From assembly GCF_050589825.1 (NCBI RefSeq), contig NZ_JBNGOZ010000005.1:186001-250000 (forward strand): a stretch of 64,000 nucleotides of DNA, read 5' to 3'. The first letter of the stretch is position 1, and the number at the start of each line of letters is the position of its first letter. Below the pieces are notes generated by a model. That model did not search any database and was not told the origin of the DNA. It was given only the letters and a program-made list of their open reading frames with translations. Source of the DNA: Carboxylicivirga longa. GTDB taxonomy: Bacteria; Bacteroidota; Bacteroidia; Bacteroidales; Marinilabiliaceae. The translations under genes and the position numbers were made by a program. Below are positions 42,639-50,148 of the stretch, piece after piece.

Positions 42639-43586
42639 ATGCTTGGACTGAACTTGCAGCAATTAGAATACCTGGTGGCTGTGGATAACTATAAGCAATT
42701 TACCATTGCGGCTGAAAAATGTTTTGTTACGCAGCCTACCTTGAGTATGCAGATAAAGAAAGCGGAGGAGCAACTCGATATTGTAATATTTGATCGTACG
42801 AAACAGCCCATTCTGACAACACCGGTGGGGCAGAAAATTATTGATCAGGCTCGTGTTGTAATCAATGAGTACAACCGGCTTGAAGAGATAGTCCGCGAGG
42901 AGTCGGGGCGCATCGAAGGAAGCCTTAAGGTGGGTATTATCCCTTCTTTGGCACCTTATCTGCTGCCGCTTTTTGTGGGTCATTTTAAGAAGAATAACCC
43001 CTTGGTGCGGCTTACGTTTAAAGAGATGATTACCGAAGAGTTGGTAAAGGCCCTCAAACAGGATCTGCTGGATGCAGCTATTTTGGTGACGCCGCTGGAT
43101 GAGCACGACATTATTGAGCAGCCGCTTTTTTACGAGGATGTACTTATCTATGCCAACCCCAACCACCCTTTGCATAAGGCGGATAGCTTGAGTGTAGATA
43201 TGTTAACGCCAACCGGATTATGGCTTTTGGATGAAGGACATTGCTTTCGGTCGCAGGTGCTAAATGTATGTCAGTTACAGGCAGATATTAGTTCGGTGTC
43301 GCCGTTAAATTTTCAAAGTGGCTCGCTCGATACTATTCGTAAAATGGTGGATACTGAAGGGGGTTACACCTTATTGCCGGGCTTGGCTACTGAAGAGCTG
43401 GCATTTGATTTGCATAAGCATGTCAAAGAGTTCGAGTCGCCGGTGCCCCTGCGGGAGGTGAGCCTTGTTTATTCAAGGGCTTTTTATAAGCGTCTTTTAC
43501 TTAACCGGCTCTCGGACTCTGTGCGGGCATCAGTGCCCGATGAAATGCTGCACAAAGACCGTGGGCACATAGTAGAGTGGAAATAA
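42639..43586 (+). CDS. oxyR: LysR-family hydrogen-peroxide regulator OxyR
   Basis: 315 aa. N-terminal winged HTH (about 5-65, MLGLNLQQLEYLVAVDNYKQ then FVTQPTLSMQIKKAEEQL), then a LysR substrate domain (about 92-300). The redox pair is present as C202 and C211 in DEGHCFRSQVLNVC, the same spacing as C199/C208 of E. coli OxyR, so it should form the H2O2-induced disulfide. It is divergent from dps, its likely target. It probably also controls itself through the shared operator. Confidence 0.94.
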   Translation: MLGLNLQQLEYLVAVDNYKQFTIAAEKCFVTQPTLSMQIKKAEEQLDIVIFDRTKQPILTTPVGQKIIDQARVVINEYNRLEEIVREESGRIEGSLKVGIIPSLAPYLLPLFVGHFKKNNPLVRLTFKEMITEELVKALKQDLLDAAILVTPLDEHDIIEQPLFYEDVLIYANPNHPLHKADSLSVDMLTPTGLWLLDEGHCFRSQVLNVCQLQADISSVSPLNFQSGSLDTIRKMVDTEGGYTLLPGLATEELAFDLHKHVKEFESPVPLREVSLVYSRAFYKRLLLNRLSDSVRASVPDEMLHKDRGHIVEWK

Positions 43587-43695
43587 GTGTTGGTTTAGTA
43601 GAAAGATACGCAACCATTGCAAAGTTTATCCGACTATGAGGGTGTATCATCGATTGAATCGTTGATCGTAATATTTTTATAACAATCTGAATTAA

Positions 43696-44466
43696 ATGAA
43701 TAGAACTATGAAAATGAAACTGGGGATGTTATTTAGTGCTTTTGCGCTAATATTTATGTTGGGAGCTTGTAATAGTGATGATGATATGTTTGGCACTATT
43801 GTGCCCAATGAGGCTACTTGTTTGTATGAATTAAGTTATGTGGAGCCATCAGGAGATAACGCAACGGGTTATTATAATCCAGTGGGTCTCTTTGTTGATG
43901 GTGGCAATCAGCGCGCTCAGCTGGCCGATGGATATACAGTATCCTTTAACAACAGTGAGTTGATATTTAACAGTGGCGTGGGTTATTATATGGCTTCAAG
44001 CATCCACGAGGGCAGTTATGGCAGCGTTTCGCCTGTTTTTGTGCTGGCTGATGAAGCAACGGGAGCTGCTGCCTCAACATCAGTGATTATTAATCCCATT
44101 GCGCCGGCGGACGTTCCTAATATGGAATACGGAAAAGATTACACAATCACATGGAGTGGGTCGCCGATTTCTGAAGATGAGCTGATTGTAGCGCATCTGT
44201 ACGCGGCTGGTCAGGAGAAGTATAAGCCTTTGGCAACCACTTCAGTTAAGTATGACGCCGAGCAAGCCAATGGATATACTATTACTTTCCCAAATTCAGA
44301 CCTGGGATACTTTCAAATTAATGAGAAATACACGCTTGTGTTGGTGCGCATCACAGAGAAGAAGATGCCCGTAATGCCGGTGGAATTCTCACCGAGTGAG
44401 ATCATTGCCCGCGGTGCTTACTTTACGGCACCGGCGCCGTTAACAATGGATGATGTTCAGTCATAA
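43696..44466 (+). CDS. Lipoprotein of unknown function
   Basis: 256 aa. The signal peptide ends in a lipobox (LGAC, Cys25) followed by NSDDD, an acidic stretch like the surface-export signal of Bacteroidota lipoproteins. The rest is predicted all-beta, with repeated segments YTVSFNNSELIF and YTITFPNSDLGYF (near residues 81-92 and 196-208) that look like two related beta-sandwich halves. I do not recognise a family. It is a single-gene unit, ended by a strong terminator. Confidence 0.72.
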   Translation: MNRTMKMKLGMLFSAFALIFMLGACNSDDDMFGTIVPNEATCLYELSYVEPSGDNATGYYNPVGLFVDGGNQRAQLADGYTVSFNNSELIFNSGVGYYMASSIHEGSYGSVSPVFVLADEATGAAASTSVIINPIAPADVPNMEYGKDYTITWSGSPISEDELIVAHLYAAGQEKYKPLATTSVKYDAEQANGYTITFPNSDLGYFQINEKYTLVLVRITEKKMPVMPVEFSPSEIIARGAYFTAPAPLTMDDVQS

Positions 44467-44516
44467 TGAGGAAGTGCGCTTCAAAATAATAGCTCTTGAT
44501 GTAAAATAAATACCAA

Positions 44517-44556
44517 CCGGGTCCGGATGTTTTAAGCATCCGGATCCGGTTTTTTT
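44517..44556 (+). terminator. Strong terminator after the 43696 lipoprotein
   Basis: CCGGGTCCGGATG (44517-44529) and CATCCGGATCCGG (44537-44549) form a 13-bp stem with one mismatch and a 7-base loop, followed by seven T. The right arm also encodes the C-terminal residues of the convergent gene. Confidence 0.9.
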
Positions 44557-46628
44557 ATGATGGCAGGGTAAAGCCGTTCCATCTCATCGTGAGAAATGTT
44601 TAGTTGACTGTTAATCTCCTTAAGATCGGGCACATTCTTTCGAAGATATTGGCAGACTTTATTTAGTGTTGACAGGGCTCGTAATGTCTTTAGCAAATTA
44701 TTGTTGTATGGATGATAGCCCGGTTTATTGATTTTCTTTCCTGGTATATCTGGTACTTGGCTAAGCCTCGATGGCACAGGGTCAGCACCTGCCTTAATGG
44801 TGATGATCAGTGTGGAGTCGTTGGTGCATAGGTGAGCATGTGCTGCACGCTGCCTGGCATAAGCGGTGAGTGGTTTTTCGTATTCTCTTGCTCGGTTGGA
44901 GTATTGGTGACGATGGTTATGCGCCCTTTCTTCCTGGTTTATAGCTGCCAAGTTTATTTGGAGGTGTTTGAATTTTTTCGCCTGTTTGCGAAGTTGTTGA
45001 GGTAAATTTATACGTGTGTGGCTTTCATATTTATCCGGATGAAAATAGAAATAAAGCAACGTGTCGATGGAGGTATCTACTGTGGTTTTTTCTGCCCAGT
45101 GGGGGTGTTCTTTAGCTTTGCTAATACTCACGTAGGCTTGTACTTCATCTTTTCGATGGCCACTAAGCGTGTAACCAGCCGATAACAGGCGGATGGATAA
45201 TTGGCGGGAATCGGCTCGGCGGGGAAAAATTAAATCACCCGTTTGTTCGTTAAAGCTTACACCCGATGGAAAGTGGTAGGTATTTCCTTCCTGCCTCCAG
45301 GCTTGTGGGTTTGGCCCCAAAAGATTCACCATACTTTGTAGTTTATTTTCAGCCTTGGTTATTTTGCGGTAGGTGGCCTCAGCTTCTCGTTCAAGGCTGT
45401 TCACTCGCCTGGTTTTACTGCTCAGTGTAGTGAGTTTGGCATCAATCAGTCGCTTTCGATGGTTGATGGCATTTTGGTTACCGGGCGTAAGCTTCAGTAA
45501 GCTGTCGATCTCATTTTCCAGCACGGCAATCTCTTTCTCCGTCTGTGTTTTACTATCAATGGCTTTTGTAAGCGGGCTGTGATCATTAATTTTTTGCAGA
45601 GCATCAATAATATGTATCTGTCGGTACTGTTCAATGCGGTCGATGTGCGATATGCCTTTGCCGCTATGGCCATCCGGTGTGAGGCTCATGGTGGAATAGT
45701 CGGCAAACAGATGATAGCTTAAGGTGTCGTCGATGATGATGAGCATGGGCTTAAACGATGAGTCAAGGCCCCAGAGCGATGTGTGCAGGACTGTTGAAGC
45801 GCTCCCCGGCAAGCATAACTCTTTCTTTAAATGCGTTTGTAATTGCAATTGCTCATCATGCACTCTGGTTGTATAGGTAAACAGGCCAATGCCTTTGCTG
45901 TACCAGCGTTGCGTGCTATCCTTCGGATGGGGCTCCCATTCGTTTAAGAGGCCGGCCGTTCCACTGCCCTCACCGGCAGCTAAAAAGGTAGTACTTTCAA
46001 GTTCTAGTCCGCCTGAGAGTATCCTGAAAAAGTATTGGCTGCGCTGAAAACAGTAATCCGAAATAATGTCACTCCAGGTATTGAGCAGTAGCTTCTGCGT
46101 TTCGGCATCTATTTTTAGCTTCTCAAGTTGTTCTATTTTTTTAAAGATGGGTAGCGAAGGATGGGTTACACTTGTGAGTGTTTTCTCTCTCTTTTTACTG
46201 CTCATTCGTCGGGGTAACCGGGTAATGATGGGGTCTTGCAGTGTCTGAATGAGGGAATCATTAGCATTTGCACGCTGGTAAATATGTTTTTTTAATTCTT
46301 CGTTGAGCTCCCACAGGGTAATTTTGATGGCTGCTTCTGAAATAAGTCCGTTGGACGAGCCCTGAATGCTGTCGTAGTGAATAAGCAGACTTTGAGGATG
46401 GTAAATCTGGTAACGGCCGATGGCGTCGTAATCGAGCCCGGGATTCATCGTCGATACCCGATGAAAAGGACGTGTGTCAAACTCGAAATAGTGTTGCCAG
46501 TTTTGCTTTAGCACCGGTGTTTTTTGTACGATGCGGTACAGCCAGGCCGCTTGTTCGGCATCCAGCCTGTCTTGTGCCAGCAGGCTAAATATCGAAAAGA
46601 GAAGTGCTATGGTAAATTTTAAGTGCAT
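44532..46628 (-). CDS. Secreted protein of unknown function with central coiled coil
   Basis: 698 aa from MHLKFTIALLFSIFSLLAQ, a clear signal peptide. I do not recognise any family. An N-terminal region (about 20-330) contains aromatic-rich segments such as LESTTFLAAGEGSGTAGLLNEW; a heptad-rich coiled coil covers about 350-440 (KTQTEKEIAVLENEIDSL, then LEREAEATYRKITKAENKL). The C-terminal part is basic and rich in His/Arg. A start 16 codons upstream (46676) is open but would bury the signal peptide. The last five codons lie inside the terminator of the neighbouring gene. It is a single-gene unit; palindrome B lies upstream. Confidence 0.7.
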   Translation of the reverse strand: MHLKFTIALLFSIFSLLAQDRLDAEQAAWLYRIVQKTPVLKQNWQHYFEFDTRPFHRVSTMNPGLDYDAIGRYQIYHPQSLLIHYDSIQGSSNGLISEAAIKITLWELNEELKKHIYQRANANDSLIQTLQDPIITRLPRRMSSKKREKTLTSVTHPSLPIFKKIEQLEKLKIDAETQKLLLNTWSDIISDYCFQRSQYFFRILSGGLELESTTFLAAGEGSGTAGLLNEWEPHPKDSTQRWYSKGIGLFTYTTRVHDEQLQLQTHLKKELCLPGSASTVLHTSLWGLDSSFKPMLIIIDDTLSYHLFADYSTMSLTPDGHSGKGISHIDRIEQYRQIHIIDALQKINDHSPLTKAIDSKTQTEKEIAVLENEIDSLLKLTPGNQNAINHRKRLIDAKLTTLSSKTRRVNSLEREAEATYRKITKAENKLQSMVNLLGPNPQAWRQEGNTYHFPSGVSFNEQTGDLIFPRRADSRQLSIRLLSAGYTLSGHRKDEVQAYVSISKAKEHPHWAEKTTVDTSIDTLLYFYFHPDKYESHTRINLPQQLRKQAKKFKHLQINLAAINQEERAHNHRHQYSNRAREYEKPLTAYARQRAAHAHLCTNDSTLIITIKAGADPVPSRLSQVPDIPGKKINKPGYHPYNNNLLKTLRALSTLNKVCQYLRKNVPDLKEINSQLNISHDEMERLYPAIIKKPDPDA

Positions 46629-46679
46629 GGTAAAGTAGCTTGTCCTATCTGGCAGTACGTTTTGAAAGTTTTCCATTAT

Positions 46680-46743
46680 TTAAGTACTTACGGAACGTTT
46701 CTTTATGAGTGCCACGCGATGGAGAACCGTTCCATAAAACATT
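46680..46743 (+). repeat. REP/MITE-like ~60-bp palindrome, copy B
   Basis: It reads TTAAGTACTTACGGAACG, then TTTCTTTATGAGTGCC, ACGCGATGGAGAACCGTTCC and ATAAAACATT. The arms pair as TTAcGGAACG/CGTTCCaTAA, with partial pairing continuing inward, so the whole element folds as one imperfect hairpin. It lies between divergent genes, and most positions are shared with copies A and C. Confidence 0.7.
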
Positions 46744-46792
46744 TTTAAGGAAGCACTAAGATAGAAAAGATATTTTTACTTAAACCTTTAGC

Positions 46793-46800
46793 TATCTTTG
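46793..46800 (+). promoter_or_regulatory. -7 promoter box of the DEAD-box helicase gene
   Basis: TATCTTTG, exact TAnnTTTG, ends four bases before the ATG. The expected start is at or next to the ATG, so the mRNA would be leaderless. The -33 region is only T-rich. Confidence 0.5.
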
Positions 46801-46804
46801 CGGC

Positions 46805-48130
46805 ATGCAACAATTACGTAAATCAAGTCAGGTCGCTCTTCGTCAGCTCAATATTCATTCGCTTAACCAGATGCAGGAGCATACTTTTGCATGCGTTGGT
46901 AGTGGACAGGATGCAGTGCTGTTATCACCCACCGGCTCAGGTAAAACACTGGCTTTCCTTTTGCCTTTAATCGAGCAGTTGGATAGCAAAGCCGAACAAG
47001 TGCAATTGCTTATTTTGGTGCCGGCCCGGGAGTTGGCCTTGCAGATCGAACAGGTGGTTAAAAGCCTGCGCACGGGTCTGAAGGTGAATTGTTGCTATGG
47101 AGGCCATGCCATCCGCACCGAGATAAACAACCTAAAGCATCCGCCGGCTGTTTTGGTGGGTACGCCGGGGCGTATTGCCGATCACCTAAGGCGCCAATCT
47201 TTTGATCCCTCCGCGATCCGGCTCTTGGTGTTGGATGAGTTCGATAAAGCACTCGATTTAGGGTTTCAGAAAGAGATGAAAGAAATCATTGGTCAACTAA
47301 ATGGGTTGCAACAGCGTGTGTTGACTTCGGCTACCACCATGGAACAGATACCTGAATTTGTTGGGCTGAAAGAGGTTGAGGTGCTTAATTATATTGAAGA
47401 CGAGCCCACGCCGGAAAAGTTGGCTGTGCGGGGTGTGCGTGCCGAAGGACGCGATAAGCTGGCTGTATTTGTACGTTTAATCAGTCACCTGGGCAATGCA
47501 CCCATGCTGGCTTTTGTTAACCATCGCGAAGCGGCCGACCGTATCAGTAATCATCTTACCCAGCAGGGAGTAGCGCACGATGTGTTTCATGGTGGTATGA
47601 AGCAGGAGGAACGGGAGCGGGCTTTGCTGAAGTTCCGAAACGGCAGTCATCATCTTTTGATCACAACGGATTTGGCTTCGCGTGGGCTTGATATACCCGA
47701 AATTAAATATGTACTCCACTACCATCTGCCTTCTAAAGAAGATGCCTACATTCACCGTAATGGGCGAACCGCACGCATGCATGCCGAGGGCGTGGCCTAT
47801 CTGATCATGGCCGAGGATGAGCAGGTACCTGAATACATTAAAGACACGGTTTGTTTTGATGAGCTTGCTGCCGATCTACCATTACCTGCCTTGCCCGAGT
47901 GGCAAACCATCTACCTGGGTAGTGGTAAAAAGGATAAAATTAATAAGGTGGATATTGTGGGCTTATTCTTAAAAAAAGGAAAGCTGCAAAAAGAAGAGTT
48001 GGGATTAATTGACGTGCTCGATCATAGTGCTTTTGTGGCTGTCAAACGCAGTAAAGCCAAAACTTTGTTGCAGACCTTGAAAAATGAGCGCATTAAGGGT
48101 AAGAAGTTAAAGCTGGAGATTTCCAGGTAA
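46805..48130 (+). CDS. DEAD-box RNA helicase, DbpA/CshA type
   Basis: 441 aa. Q-motif region near 17-24, Walker A SPTGSGKT at 41-48, PARELALQ near 73-80, GTPGR at 119-123, motif II DEFD at 144-147 in place of DEAD, SAT at 175-177, and motif VI HRNGRTAR (Ala for Gly at position 7). The C-terminal region (about 370-441) resembles the DbpA RNA-binding domain that recognises 23S rRNA, so a role in ribosome assembly is likely. ATG 46805 is needed to keep the Q-motif. It is convergent with the ATPase gene, with one base between the stop codons. Confidence 0.9.
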   Translation: MQQLRKSSQVALRQLNIHSLNQMQEHTFACVGSGQDAVLLSPTGSGKTLAFLLPLIEQLDSKAEQVQLLILVPARELALQIEQVVKSLRTGLKVNCCYGGHAIRTEINNLKHPPAVLVGTPGRIADHLRRQSFDPSAIRLLVLDEFDKALDLGFQKEMKEIIGQLNGLQQRVLTSATTMEQIPEFVGLKEVEVLNYIEDEPTPEKLAVRGVRAEGRDKLAVFVRLISHLGNAPMLAFVNHREAADRISNHLTQQGVAHDVFHGGMKQEERERALLKFRNGSHHLLITTDLASRGLDIPEIKYVLHYHLPSKEDAYIHRNGRTARMHAEGVAYLIMAEDEQVPEYIKDTVCFDELAADLPLPALPEWQTIYLGSGKKDKINKVDIVGLFLKKGKLQKEELGLIDVLDHSAFVAVKRSKAKTLLQTLKNERIKGKKLKLEISR

Positions 48131-48131
48131 A

Positions 48132-49250
48132 TCATAAACTCTTAAGCCAGAGAGAAAAAAAGTGGTCGTACACTTTGTATAAACCCTTTTCGTAATATAT
48201 CATTTCCTTGTTGACCAAAGTGCTAAGTGCGGTATTGACCGAGCTGGCCGACGGTAGTTTGTGTTTTTGTATAAATACCTGAGCATTAGGCTGCTCCACC
48301 CCGCTCTCTTTGGCAATGGCTTTAGCTAATTGAAACTGATTATTGGTAAGTAAGTTGCGATAGTTGATAAAGATATTTTCGCGTTCTTTCAGTATGCCAT
48401 AGCAGGCATCATAAAGTATTTGGTGGGTGTAGCGCCTGGTGTTTACTGCAAATACTTTATTGAAGAAATATTGGACATAAAAGGTGTAGTTGTCCAATAT
48501 ATCAAGCCATTCTTTAATCAGAGCAATGTCAATATGCTTTTTACCCAGTGTAAAGTGGTGATGGACAAAGGAAGCATAAGTATTTGTGTTAATGCGGTTT
48601 AGGTATAGTATTTCGCTGCTTTGATAAAAGGGGCGTGAGCTATTTGTAAACATCGTTTCGAGAATATGCTTGCTGCTGCCTGAAAAGATAAAGCGTATAT
48701 CCGGATATTCCTGGCTAAATTTCCTAAACCAGGCTTCCACATTCTTTTCCGGGTAGGTACTTATCTGTTGAAATTCGTCAAAGGCAATGATGAAGGGGTG
48801 CTTATGGCTGCCAATGTAGCTAAATAGTAGGTTAAGATCGTTGATAGATTCATTTTCCGACTTGTATCCAAATTCTAGTTCGGGTGCACCCGTAATGGCA
48901 TTAAACGATAGTTTGGCTTTAATTCCACTGATTAATTCGCTTATATTTTCAAGAAAGCGTTTGCTTCTTTGTCGTTCGAACAAAAGGAGTGATGTGCTGA
49001 TTTCTTTCACCATATCACTTAAATTTGTGGTTGACATAATGTCTAAATACAGTGTATTTTGTATGTTCTTTTCTCGATTTATATGGTATAAAAGATGCTT
49101 TATCAATCCGGTTTTACCTATTCTTCGTAGCGAAATTAAGGTGATGTTACGGCCATTTTCTATGGCGTTGATTAACTTTTGCACCTCTATCTCTCTGTCG
49201 CAGAATAGTTCCGGAGATTTGTAGCCGTATAATAAAAATGGATTTTTCAT
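48132..49250 (-). CDS. Orphan PF01637-type (archaeal STAND-like) ATPase
   Basis: 372 aa. P-loop ATPase of the Arch_ATPase family. It begins FLLYGYKSPELFCDRE, Walker A is SLRRIGKTGL (about 40-49, Gly missing at the first position), and Walker B is PFIIAFDEFQQI near 157-168, with the arginine-sensor region FIFSGSSKH near 189-197. The C-terminal winged-helix-like region (about 300-372) contains LPSASSVNTALSTLVNKEMI, a DNA-binding-like helix-turn-helix. Such genes are scattered and often mobile in Bacteroidota; function unknown. It stands alone, AT-rich, directly behind a dense TTACGTAA repeat cluster. Confidence 0.85.
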   Translation of the reverse strand: MKNPFLLYGYKSPELFCDREIEVQKLINAIENGRNITLISLRRIGKTGLIKHLLYHINREKNIQNTLYLDIMSTTNLSDMVKEISTSLLLFERQRSKRFLENISELISGIKAKLSFNAITGAPELEFGYKSENESINDLNLLFSYIGSHKHPFIIAFDEFQQISTYPEKNVEAWFRKFSQEYPDIRFIFSGSSKHILETMFTNSSRPFYQSSEILYLNRINTNTYASFVHHHFTLGKKHIDIALIKEWLDILDNYTFYVQYFFNKVFAVNTRRYTHQILYDACYGILKERENIFINYRNLLTNNQFQLAKAIAKESGVEQPNAQVFIQKHKLPSASSVNTALSTLVNKEMIYYEKGLYKVYDHFFSLWLKSL

Positions 49251-49260
49251 ATTCTTTTAA

Positions 49261-49313
49261 TTTATTACGTAATTTACGTAACGCAAAACCCGTAACGCAA
49301 TTTACGTAATAAA
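49261..49313. repeat. TTACGTAA repeat cluster and 12-bp inverted repeat
   Basis: TTTATTACGTAA (49261-49272) is inverted as TTACGTAATAAA (49302-49313). Between them lie a third TTACGTAA-like unit (TTACGTAAC, 49274-49282) and two exact CGTAACGCAA direct repeats (49277-49286 and 49291-49300). Four to five related units are packed into 53 bp, ending eleven bases before the ATPase start. Confidence 0.8.
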
Positions 49314-49333
49314 TAGCAAAATAAAAACTGTAC

Positions 49334-49978
49334 TTACGATAGCTTAGCACCTTCATAAATCCATACTCCCTTTCTGCCGTCCTGTGCCTGTCGATACATG
49401 GCTTCGGCTACATCGCTGGCTTTTATGGCTCTGTATTTCCGCCAGGGCCATTGCAGAAAGGGCTTCAGTAAGTACATTGCTTTTTCCGATAGTTTTTCTG
49501 CCAAGCGAAATTCCCGACGATCACCCAGCAGCAGCGAGGGTCTGAAAATATGCAATGTCGGTAATTGCAGCGCCCTTAGCTCGTTTTCCATCTGTCCTTT
49601 TGTACAAAGGTAAAAATTAGCGGCCTGCGCATTGGCACCCACCGAACTAATAACTAAAAAGCGTTGGCATTGTTGCTTTTTTGCCCATCGCCCCAGTCTT
49701 ACCACATGGTGCTGATCAACTTCTGTAAAGGCTTTTTTACTGCCTGCTTTTTTAATGGTTGTGCCCAGACAGCAAAAGACATCTTCAAATGTTTCAGGAC
49801 CGCTATATCGATCCAGATGCTTAAACTGAATTAGCTCCTGAGTGAGTTTAGGATGGCTAATGGGTAGATGCCTTCGAACCAGGGCGTGCACACCGGCATA
49901 GTTCGAACTGTTTAGTAAGCGGGTCAATAGTGCCTGACCCACCAGGCCGGATGCACCGGCAATAAGGGCTCGTTTCAT
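49334..49978 (-). CDS. NAD(P)-binding SDR-like oxidoreductase (TIP30/HTATIP2-like)
   Basis: 214 aa. Rossmann motif AGASGLVGQALLTRLL near residues 7-22, then the family blocks VFCCLGTTIKKAGSK near 68-82 and VISSVGANAQAANFYLCTKGQMENEL near 109-134, which holds the Tyr-x3-Lys of atypical SDRs (YLCTK). RPSLLLGDR near 146-154 matches TIP30-like proteins. The substrate is unknown. It is a single-gene unit divergent from the phosphate locus. Confidence 0.88.
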   Translation of the reverse strand: MKRALIAGASGLVGQALLTRLLNSSNYAGVHALVRRHLPISHPKLTQELIQFKHLDRYSGPETFEDVFCCLGTTIKKAGSKKAFTEVDQHHVVRLGRWAKKQQCQRFLVISSVGANAQAANFYLCTKGQMENELRALQLPTLHIFRPSLLLGDRREFRLAEKLSEKAMYLLKPFLQWPWRKYRAIKASDVAEAMYRQAQDGRKGVWIYEGAKLS

Positions 49979-50023
49979 TTTTCGAAGTTACATAAAATTA
50001 AAGGTAGTTTCTTATTAATGGAA

Positions 50024-50063
50024 ATGTAACAAGAATGTAACATTGGCTTAACAGGGCTGTAAT
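50024..50063 (+). promoter_or_regulatory. Pho box: four 11-bp-spaced direct repeats
   Basis: ATGTAAC (50024-50030), ATGTAAC (50035-50041), GCTTAAC (50046-50052) and CTGTAAT (50057-50063) are spaced by exactly 11 bases, the geometry of PhoB binding sites. The last unit ends ten bases before the -7 box at 50074, and no -33 element is present, as expected of an activator-dependent promoter. A PhoB-like regulator is encoded in the same locus. Confidence 0.85.
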
Positions 50064-50073
50064 ACCGCAGTCC

Positions 50074-50081
50074 TATGTTTG
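50074..50081 (+). promoter_or_regulatory. -7 promoter box of the phosphate-starvation operon
   Basis: TATGTTTG, exact TAnnTTTG. The start should fall near 50087, giving a leader of about 60 nt before the porin ATG. It works together with the Pho box just upstream. Confidence 0.75.
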
Positions 50082-50148
50082 CAGCAGGAAATAATAGAAC
50101 AGCACACAATTTTATTGAGACAATATTAATAAATTATCAGCACAGGAT

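Noticed and set aside
46629..46676. Upstream ATG for the secreted coiled-coil protein
   Set aside because: It would place 16 extra residues before a well-formed signal peptide.
49261..49313. Considered as a CRISPR or a replication origin
   Set aside because: Units are 8-10 bp without spacers, and no cas, dnaA or parAB genes are nearby; a regulatory or mobile-end repeat is simpler.
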